A DNA stretch of 64,000 nt from the NCBI RefSeq assembly GCF_001613425.1, contig NZ_BDCI01000013.1:1-64000 (forward strand). Direction: 5' to 3'. The stretch is from Nocardia vulneris (GTDB lineage: Bacteria > Actinomycetota > Actinomycetes > Mycobacteriales > Mycobacteriaceae). Under the pieces are notes generated by a model. The model had not been told where the DNA came from. It searched no databases and was given only the letters and a program-made list of their open reading frames with translations. Both the position numbers and the translations under genes were made by a program. This document shows, one piece after another, positions 58,523 to 64,000 of this stretch (position 1 is the first letter of the stretch; each line of letters opens with the position of its first letter).

Positions 58523-59014
58523 GGGCAGCATCTCCGAAGGGTTGCTAATGGATTGGGTCCGTTTTGGAACCTGAATAGGGCGCCGACTTTGGAACCTTGC
58601 CGAAAAAGCTCGACAAACTCTGTGGTGCAAGGCCCCGATCGGGTGGCTGTGCTGTTGCATTGCTGGTGTTCGCGGAAACCCGACCGGCCCGCCATCCCGA
58701 TTCGGTGTCCGCGTTCATCCAACCAGGCGACTGTATAGGAGGATTGCCAATTTGCCGAATTGCTCAGCGCGTCAACTGAATCGACCCCGCAGGGTAGAAA
58801 AATGTCGCGTTCCAACTGGAACATTCCAGAATGGCGATTCCCCTCGCGGTGGTTTATTGCTGCCATTTGCCCGGGTACGGAACGGGCATTTAGCGGTATG
58901 TCGCTGCCGCACGACTTTTGGGCTGTCGCACCCGCTCTGGCCTGCTGAAACGACTGCGGGAACGCAGAATGGGTGCGGAAAGCGAGTTCCGTCGAGGCGT
59001 ACGCTTCGGCGCGC
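58523..59014. other. Intergenic region, no convincing gene
   Basis: About 490 bp, less GC-rich than its neighbours, with several short frames on both strands (for example 58812-58948 rightward, MSRSNWNIPEW...) but none with a Shine-Dalgarno and recognisable family. It probably holds the promoter of the DUF5753 regulator. A decayed DUF397-type partner gene cannot be excluded. Confidence 0.4.
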
Positions 59015-59173
59015 TTACCGGAGTCCGGGCAGGCCCTGCTCGGTGAATTGGGCGGCGGTGTAGCAGGTTCCGCATGCGGCCCGTGCCCCGCAATAACAGC
59101 GGTGGTTCGGTTGGGATGTGCACTCGCCCGGTGAAACCAATTGCGCACCAATCTGTTCGACCCCACAACGCAT
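59015..59173 (-). CDS. Possible small Cys-rich protein
   Basis: 52 codons, ATG 59173 to TAA 59015. Residues HRCYCGARAACGTCYTAAQF carry four cysteines and one histidine, spacing C-x-C-x5-C-x2-C, which could bind zinc or iron; two further cysteines lie N-terminally. The start is directly behind a terminator hairpin, with only GGGG as a possible Shine-Dalgarno. The frame continues open upstream, so expression would need its own promoter or readthrough. Not a recognised family; may be chance. Confidence 0.3.
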   Translation of the reverse strand: MRCGVEQIGAQLVSPGECTSQPNHRCYCGARAACGTCYTAAQFTEQGLPGLR

Positions 59174-59204
59174 CGACCCCAGCGCCCGCGGGACGCTGGG
59201 GTCG
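59174..59204 (-). terminator. Terminator of the small membrane protein gene
   Basis: 11-bp perfect stem CGACCCCAGCG / CGCTGGGGTCG, 9-nt loop, 14 nt past the stop at 59218. Confidence 0.75.
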
Positions 59205-59217
59205 AAAACGTGCGCGT

Positions 59218-59616
59218 TTACTGTGTGGCGAGTTGCCGGGCCAGCGCCCAGATCACCAGAACATCGATCGCGATGATCACCAGAGCCCAGAACGGATAGA
59301 TGGGAGCGAAGAGGAAGTTGTCCAGGATGCTGATCGCCGCCATGACGATGCCCGCGAGGTAACCCCAGGTCTTGCCGGTGACGATGCCGAAACCCGCGAC
59401 CAGGACGAGGATCGCGATCACCAGGTGGATCCAACCCCACGTCGAGACGTCGACGAGGAACACCTGGTCTTCGGTGACGACGAAGATGTCACGTCCCGCG
59501 ATCGCGGCGATCGCGGTCATCAGATGCAGTAGACCGGTGACGAGGATCAGGACACCGGCGAAAATCGTCATGTCGTTGAGCACCGGGCCGGTGCGGACGG
59601 GTCCGGGACTGGTCAT
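59218..59616 (-). CDS. Small four-helix membrane protein (DUF7144-like)
   Basis: 132 residues from ATG 59616, AAGGAG 9 nt upstream. Four hydrophobic segments; the first is followed by AAIAGRDIFVVTEDQVFLVDVSTWGWIHLVIAILVLVAGFGI, then GKTWGYLAGIVMAAISILDNFLFAPIYPFWALVIIAIDVLVIWAL. This pattern is common in an actinobacterial family of unknown function. Divergent from nrdF across 328 bp holding the NrdR-like boxes. Confidence 0.82.
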   Translation of the reverse strand: MTSPGPVRTGPVLNDMTIFAGVLILVTGLLHLMTAIAAIAGRDIFVVTEDQVFLVDVSTWGWIHLVIAILVLVAGFGIVTGKTWGYLAGIVMAAISILDNFLFAPIYPFWALVIIAIDVLVIWALARQLATQ

Positions 59617-59841
59617 AACACACACTCCTTCCGAAACGCGTGGTACACCTATCGGCTCAACGTAGCCCCTGATCAGGTGAAACCGGCGCAGATCGGCGGA
59701 TCGCCGCTGCCGTGGCAAACTTCCCGCGATCTCGCGCGGCGCGCCAGCATCGATGTGGTCGTTCGGGTGCCGGTGGCGCACAATAGGGGCCGCACGCGGT
59801 GGCTCCCGGCCGTTTTCGTCCAGGTGACACACATCGCTGCG

Positions 59842-59889
59842 ACACAAGGTGTTGTGCTGCACGGACTTGTCACCCCCAAGGAGTAGTGT
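59842..59889 (+). promoter_or_regulatory. Paired NrdR-like boxes upstream of nrdF
   Basis: 59842-59857 reads ACACAAGGTGTTGTGC (12 of 16 matches to acaCwAtATaTwgtgt; same GGTG centre as at nrdH); 59874-59889 reads CCCCAAGGAGTAGTGT (10 of 16). Starts 32 bp apart, identical to the nrdHIE promoter. Supports co-regulation of the two separated loci. Confidence 0.65.
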
Positions 59890-59944
59890 CCAGGGGAGAG
59901 AAATTCCGTGACGGCCGCGGGCTCGGGAAAGGTGTGGAGGCAGC

Positions 59945-60907
59945 ATGAAACTGATCGATCGGGTATCGGCCATCAACTGGAATCGGGTGCCCGACGAGAA
60001 GGATGCCGAGGTCTGGGATCGGCTGACCGGCAACTTCTGGCTGCCCGAGAAGGTTCCGGTGTCCAACGACATCCCCTCGTGGGGCACGTTGACCACCGAC
60101 GAGAAGCAGCTGACCATGCGGGTCTTCACCGGTCTGACGCTGCTGGACACCATTCAGGGCACCGTCGGCGCGGTGAGCCTGATCCCGGATGCGCTGACCC
60201 CGCACGAGGAAGCGGTGTACACCAATATCGCGTTCATGGAGTCGGTGCACGCCAAGAGCTACAGCTCGATCTTCTCCACGCTGTGCTCCACCCGCGAGAT
60301 CGACGACGCGTTCCGCTGGTCGGAGGAGAACCGTAACCTGCAGCGCAAGGCCGAGATCGTGCTCGACTACTACAACGGCGACGATCCGCTCAAGCGCAAG
60401 GTCGCCTCGACCCTGCTGGAGAGCTTCCTGTTCTACTCCGGCTTCTACCTGCCGATGTACTGGTCCTCGCGGGCCAAGCTCACCAACACCGCCGACCTGA
60501 TCCGGCTGATCATCCGGGACGAGGCCGTGCACGGCTACTACATCGGCTACAAGTACCAGAAGGGTCTGGAGCTGGTCAGCCAGGCCGAGCGCGACGAGCT
60601 GAAGAACTACACGTTCGAGCTGCTCTTCGAGTTGTACGACAACGAGGTCGAATACACCCAGGACCTCTACGACGAGGTCGGCCTCACCGAGGACGTCAAG
60701 AAGTTCCTGCGCTACAACGCCAACAAGGCGCTGATGAACCTCGGCTACGAGGGCCTGTTCCCCAAGGACGAGACCGAGGTGAACCCGGCCATCCTGTCGG
60801 CCCTGTCCCCGAACGCCGACGAGAACCACGACTTCTTCTCCGGCTCCGGCTCCAGCTACGTGATCGGCAAGGCCGTCAACACCGAAGACGAAGACTGGGA
60901 GTTCTGA
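59945..60907 (+). CDS. nrdF: Class Ib ribonucleoside-diphosphate reductase, beta subunit
   Basis: 320 residues. Metal ligands and radical Tyr: LTLLDTIQGTVG (Asp), EEAVYTNIAFMESVHAKSYSSIF (Glu, His, Tyr), TLLESFLFYSGF (Glu), RDEAVHGYYIG (Glu, His). It houses the Mn2-tyrosyl radical assembled with NrdI. The C-terminal EDEDWEF tail docks on NrdE. Encoded 12 kb from nrdHIE, a split seen in other Corynebacteriales. Confidence 0.96.
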   Translation: MKLIDRVSAINWNRVPDEKDAEVWDRLTGNFWLPEKVPVSNDIPSWGTLTTDEKQLTMRVFTGLTLLDTIQGTVGAVSLIPDALTPHEEAVYTNIAFMESVHAKSYSSIFSTLCSTREIDDAFRWSEENRNLQRKAEIVLDYYNGDDPLKRKVASTLLESFLFYSGFYLPMYWSSRAKLTNTADLIRLIIRDEAVHGYYIGYKYQKGLELVSQAERDELKNYTFELLFELYDNEVEYTQDLYDEVGLTEDVKKFLRYNANKALMNLGYEGLFPKDETEVNPAILSALSPNADENHDFFSGSGSSYVIGKAVNTEDEDWEF

Positions 60908-60922
60908 ACCACCCCGACCCCG

Positions 60923-60955
60923 AAAACGGCGGCAGCCCCCTCTGCCGCCGTTTTT
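60923..60955. terminator. Bidirectional terminator between nrdF and the ABC exporter operon
   Basis: 13-bp perfect stem AAAACGGCGGCAG / CTGCCGCCGTTTT, 6-nt loop, followed by T. Rightward U-tract and leftward A-tract serve both convergent transcripts. Confidence 0.88.
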
Positions 60956-60965
60956 CGTGGGTTGG

Positions 60966-61781
60966 TCACCTTCTGCTGGCTCGGCGGTAGCCGATGGTGG
61001 CGGGGATGGCGAAGAGGGTGATGGCGCCCAGGGACCAGAGGAAGGTGAGGGTCAGGGGGCGGGCGAGGGGGCCTTCGAGGGCGAGGGCTTTCATGGCGTC
61101 GACGGCGACCGACATCGGCTGGTTGCGGACAACCGGTTGGATCCAGGTGGGGTAGGCGGCCAGGGGGACGAAACCGGTGCTGAAGAACATCATCAGCGAG
61201 GTGAGGATGGTGATCCCCTCGACCAGTGCGGCTTTGGCGTTGAAGACGGCGACCGAGGTGACCACGGTCGCGAAAGCCAAGCCGAAAAGCACTGGGATGA
61301 GCAGGAACACGAGCGTGGGCAGCAACCCTTGGTGGAAGCGGAAGCCGAGCAGGAACCCGACCAGGATGATGGCGAGGGTGCCCGCGAAGATCCGGCAGCC
61401 TTCGGCGACGATGCGGGACGCGAGCCCGGACGCCCGATGCACCGGTAGCACCCAGAAGCGGGCGAGCAGCCCCGCTTCCCGTTCCCGTCCGAGCAGCACC
61501 CCGCACGCGACGGCGCCGGAGACGGCACCGGCGATGGTGACCATCGGCACCGAACCGTAGAGCGCGCTTTCACCGGTGAAACGCTGGATCTGCCCGCCCA
61601 CCACCGTTTCCAGCATGATCAGCAGCAGGCACGGGATGATCAGGGCTTCCAGCAGGGTGACCGGATTGCGCGCCCAGCGCAGCAACAGCCGTTGGGTCTG
61701 GATCAGTGTGTGCCGCAGCAGCGCCGCGGTGGATACCTCCGAGGCGCGGACGTCCTCGCTTCGATCGGCCAGCAGTGCCAT
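60966..61781 (-). CDS. ABC-2 type exporter permease (DrrB/C-like), distal
   Basis: 271 residues from ATG 61781, start overlapping the previous stop. Six hydrophobic segments; cytosolic N-terminus, then LLRWARNPVTLLEALIIPCLLLIML, AGAVSGAVACGVLLGREREAGLLARFWVLPVHRASGL and a final VRNQPMSVAVDAMKALALEGP, the DrrB-type pattern. Pairs with the upstream permease and ATPase. Exports lipids or natural products; here probably the NRPS product. Confidence 0.88.
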   Translation of the reverse strand: MALLADRSEDVRASEVSTAALLRHTLIQTQRLLLRWARNPVTLLEALIIPCLLLIMLETVVGGQIQRFTGESALYGSVPMVTIAGAVSGAVACGVLLGREREAGLLARFWVLPVHRASGLASRIVAEGCRIFAGTLAIILVGFLLGFRFHQGLLPTLVFLLIPVLFGLAFATVVTSVAVFNAKAALVEGITILTSLMMFFSTGFVPLAAYPTWIQPVVRNQPMSVAVDAMKALALEGPLARPLTLTFLWSLGAITLFAIPATIGYRRASRR

Positions 61782-62599
61782 CATGCCCTCCCTGCGCTCA
61801 ACCGGATGGTCAGCGGTATGCACACGAGCAGAATCGCGGCGGTCCAGGCCAGCGACGGCCCCATCAGCGACCAGCTGACCTGGCCCGCGTTGCCCAGCGA
61901 GTCACCCGCCAGCGCGCGCAGGCCGATGACGAACTGCGAGACCGGCTGGTTGCGGACGAACGCCTGGACCCAGGCCGGAAACTGATGTGCCGGAGCCAAT
62001 CCCGTGGACAGCATGCCGAAGATCAAGGGCGGCAACACCAAGGCCTGCGTGGTGGCTTCCGGGCTGCGGGACAGGGTGCCGATCACGTCCGCGCCGAGCG
62101 TCAGCGCGGTGCCGATGAGCATCGACAGCAGCAGGAAGCCGAGGGTGTGCGCGGTGTCGAGATAGAACCGGAACCCGATGACGTGCCCGCATACGACGGC
62201 CGCGCACAGCGACAGGGCCAGCCGGAAGATGTTGCCCGACATGCGCGCCGAGACCGGCACGAGCCGGCCGACGGGCATCGACCCGAAGCGCCGGTTGAGT
62301 CCGGCCACGGAATCGGTGGCCGCGCGGAAGGCGGCCGAGATGGCGGTGAAGGCAGCGGCCTGTAGCACGACGAGCGGCATCATGAACTGCGCGTAGCTGC
62401 TGAATCCGGTGCCCGCGAACGTCATCACCGTCTTCAGCGGAATGTAGAAGCCCGCGGTGAACGTCGCGGGGGCGAGGATCGAGGTCAGCACCTCACCGGT
62501 TTTGACCGAGGGCACGATCAACCGGGACGTGAGCACCCACCATTGCCGGGCGCGCGCCGGCGTCGCGCCGACCTCGGCGAGCCAAGCTCCCGTGGTCAT
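61781..62599 (-). CDS. ABC-2 type exporter permease (DrrB/C-like), proximal
   Basis: 272 residues. RQWWVLTSRLIVPSVKTGEVLTSILAPATFTAGFYIPLKTV, SMPVGRLVPVSARMSGN and AFVRNQPVSQFVIGLRALAG resemble DrrB/DrrC. Paralogue of the next permease, consistent with a heteromeric transporter. ATG overlaps the ATPase stop by 4 nt (62596-62599). Confidence 0.88.
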   Translation of the reverse strand: MTTGAWLAEVGATPARARQWWVLTSRLIVPSVKTGEVLTSILAPATFTAGFYIPLKTVMTFAGTGFSSYAQFMMPLVVLQAAAFTAISAAFRAATDSVAGLNRRFGSMPVGRLVPVSARMSGNIFRLALSLCAAVVCGHVIGFRFYLDTAHTLGFLLLSMLIGTALTLGADVIGTLSRSPEATTQALVLPPLIFGMLSTGLAPAHQFPAWVQAFVRNQPVSQFVIGLRALAGDSLGNAGQVSWSLMGPSLAWTAAILLVCIPLTIRLSAGRA

Positions 62600-63588
62600 G
62601 AGACCGCCTCCACGTCAACGGCTTTCGCCTCGTCGGCGGTGGCGAGGTGTCCGGTCAATTGCAGAAACACGTCGTCGAGCGACGGCCTGCGCAACGCGAT
62701 GTCGACCAATTCGACTTGCGCTCCGTCCAACCGCCGCAACGCTTCCGCGAGCGTTTTCGCCCCGTCGGGCGCGGGGATGGTGATGCGATCCGAATCCGGT
62801 GTCAGCGCGGCCCGATTCTCCGCGGGCAGCAGCGGTCCAAGGGCGGCGGCGATGACGTTCAGGTCGGTCAGGTCCAGCGGCACCACTTCGCAGTAGCTGC
62901 CGCCGGTCCGGGATTTCAGTTCGTCCGCGGTGCCCTGGGCGATCACCACACCGTGGTCGATCACGATGATGCGATCGCTCAGCGCGTCGGCCTCCTCGAG
63001 GTACTGGGTGGTGAGCAGGGTGGTGATGCCCGCCTTCTTGAAGCTGCGCACCAGATCCCAAACCCCTTGCCTGCTACGGGGATCCAGCCCGGTCGTCGGC
63101 TCGTCGAGGAACACCACATCCGGCCGGACGACGAGGCCGCACGCGATATCGATGCGCCGCCGCATCCCGCCCGAGTAGGTGCCGACCCGGCGGCCCGCCG
63201 CACTGATGAGATCGAACTCGGCGAGCAGCTCGTCCGCCCGGGCGCGGGCGGCGCGTTTGCGCAGGCCCATCAGCCTGCCGAACATCACGAGATTCTCGTA
63301 GCCGCTGAGCATGTCGTCGAGCGCGGCGTACTGCCCGGTCAACATGATGGAACGGCGCACGGCCGCCGGGTCGGTGACGACGTCGTGCCCGGCGACGAGC
63401 GCGCGGCCGCGGTCCGGGGCGACGAGCGTCGAGAGGATGTTCACCGTGGTGGTCTTGCCTGCGCCGTTGGGGCCGAGGATGCCGAGGATCTCGCCCGGCG
63501 TCGCCACGAAATCGACGCCGCGCAAGGCCTGCACGGCACCGAACGACTTCTCGATGCCCTCGACCACCACTCCCTGCTCGGAATTCAT
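62596..63588 (-). CDS. ABC transporter ATPase (DrrA-like)
   Basis: 330 residues. Walker A GPNGAGKTTT, Q-loop LTGQYAALDD, signature YSGGMRRRIDIA, Walker B VVFLDEPTTGLD, H-loop in TTQYLEEAD (Gln replaces the usual switch His, as is frequent in DrrA). C-terminal ~100-residue regulatory domain typical of DrrA, with LDDVFLQLTG. Start overlaps the NRPS stop (ATGA). Confidence 0.93.
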   Translation of the reverse strand: MNSEQGVVVEGIEKSFGAVQALRGVDFVATPGEILGILGPNGAGKTTTVNILSTLVAPDRGRALVAGHDVVTDPAAVRRSIMLTGQYAALDDMLSGYENLVMFGRLMGLRKRAARARADELLAEFDLISAAGRRVGTYSGGMRRRIDIACGLVVRPDVVFLDEPTTGLDPRSRQGVWDLVRSFKKAGITTLLTTQYLEEADALSDRIIVIDHGVVIAQGTADELKSRTGGSYCEVVPLDLTDLNVIAAALGPLLPAENRAALTPDSDRITIPAPDGAKTLAEALRRLDGAQVELVDIALRRPSLDDVFLQLTGHLATADEAKAVDVEAVS

Positions 63589-64000
63589 TGTTGTCCTTCC
63601 AGATGTTCGTCGAGCACGCGCGCGATGATCGGCAGCACGTGTGGTGCGGTCAGCTCGTTGTGGGTGACCTCGATGTCGTGGTTGACGACGGAACCGGTCG
63701 CGTACGGCCGCCAGCCGTCCGGTCCGACGATCTCGGAGCTGTCCACCGTCGCGCTGAAATACAGCAGGTCCCCGTCGAATACGGGTCGCTGATACCCCGC
63801 GCGGGAGCGGGCGGCCGCGTTGTACGACTCGGTCAGCCGCTCGATCATGCCCGCGTCGACGAGCGTGAGACCGCCGAGCCGTGCGCGGATGCGCTCGGCC
63901 GCCTCGCTCGCGGTCGCCTCGGCGGGCACGTCGTGGATCCCGAAGATCGCGCCGAAACTGTTGACGAAGGCGCCCGCCGTGAGCTGTTCGACGTCCGAAC
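63585..64000 (-). CDS. C-terminal thioesterase region of an NRPS, N-terminus beyond the right edge
   Basis: Partial, 138 codons visible, open to base 64000. The tail of an alpha/beta-hydrolase thioesterase: FDGDLLYFSATVDSSEIV (acidic residue of the triad), RPYATGSVVNHDIEVTHNELTAPHVLPIIARVLDEHL (His in DIEVTHNEL). The upstream part (LTAGAFVNSFGAIFGIHDVPAEATASEAAERI) is the lid region of NRPS-type thioesterases. Coupling to a DrrABC exporter agrees with a secreted peptide or lipopeptide. A stand-alone type II thioesterase is possible but they are shorter and seldom have this C-terminal form. Confidence 0.8.
   Translation of the reverse strand, partial: SDVEQLTAGAFVNSFGAIFGIHDVPAEATASEAAERIRARLGGLTLVDAGMIERLTESYNAAARSRAGYQRPVFDGDLLYFSATVDSSEIVGPDGWRPYATGSVVNHDIEVTHNELTAPHVLPIIARVLDEHLEGQQ

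Overview
The window looks like chromosome from a high-GC actinomycete of the Corynebacteriales, most likely Nocardia or a close relative. The inference rests on uniformly GC-rich codons on both strands, GTG and TTG starts, an F420-type LLM oxidoreductase, a DUF5753 helix-turn-helix regulator, split class Ib ribonucleotide reductase loci (nrdHIE and nrdF 12 kb apart) and a mycobacterial-type secreted amidase. I saw no rRNA, tRNA, CRISPR array, phage or intact insertion sequence.

Layout. 1-8.8 kb: two tandem small secreted repeat or low-complexity proteins with near-identical leaders, an MHS-type MFS transporter, an apolipoprotein N-acyltransferase-like nitrilase, a NarL/DesK-type two-component system, an NmrA-like reductase, and a TetR/DoxX divergent pair. 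8.8-23.7 kb: a tight leftward seven-gene operon. It encodes a highly reducing type I PKS (KS-AT-DH-ER-KR-ACP, no thioesterase), an alpha-oxoamine synthase, UnbV-like and UnbU-like proteins, a flavin reductase, a DUF1702 protein and a 3-ketosphinganine-reductase-like SDR. Four junctions overlap by 4 nt or less (ATGA, GTGA). A divergent SnoaL-like gene and a TetR gene flank it across an unusually AT-rich control region with helically phased repeats. This is the most interesting object in the window. Its logic (reducing PKS, PLP-dependent decarboxylative release, keto reduction) parallels fungal sphinganine-analogue pathways, but it is joined to accessory proteins known from enediyne clusters.

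24-34 kb: a hotdog thioesterase, an MFS exporter, a short second-type Rho factor, several exported proteins, an ECF sigma factor, an N-acetylmuramoyl-L-alanine amidase and a CobW-family GTPase. 34-39.5 kb: molybdenum cofactor genes, moaE, a moaC-mog fusion and moeA leftward, with moaA (probably leaderless) and moaD rightward. 39.5-42.4 kb: two DGPF/YCII proteins and an ECF42-type sigma factor; both DGPF genes have the same promoter-like element. 42.4-51.8 kb: NAD synthetase, a TetR/FMN-reductase pair with a clear palindromic operator, nrdHIE behind paired NrdR-like boxes, an LLM oxidoreductase, a glycosyltransferase, a DJ-1/PfpI protein and a HAD-like protein. 52-61 kb: MgtE with a structured leader, a CAP-domain protein, an orphan mraY, an ArsR/SRPBCC operon with an AT-rich operator, a GNAT protein, a 32-bp-arm inverted repeat, a DUF5753 regulator and nrdF behind a second pair of NrdR-like boxes. 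61-64 kb: a DrrABC-like exporter coupled to the 3' end of an NRPS gene that runs off the right edge.

All assignments come from reading translations and motifs. No database search was possible. Family names rest on motif recognition, and start codons are chosen by Shine-Dalgarno, overlap and family-length arguments.
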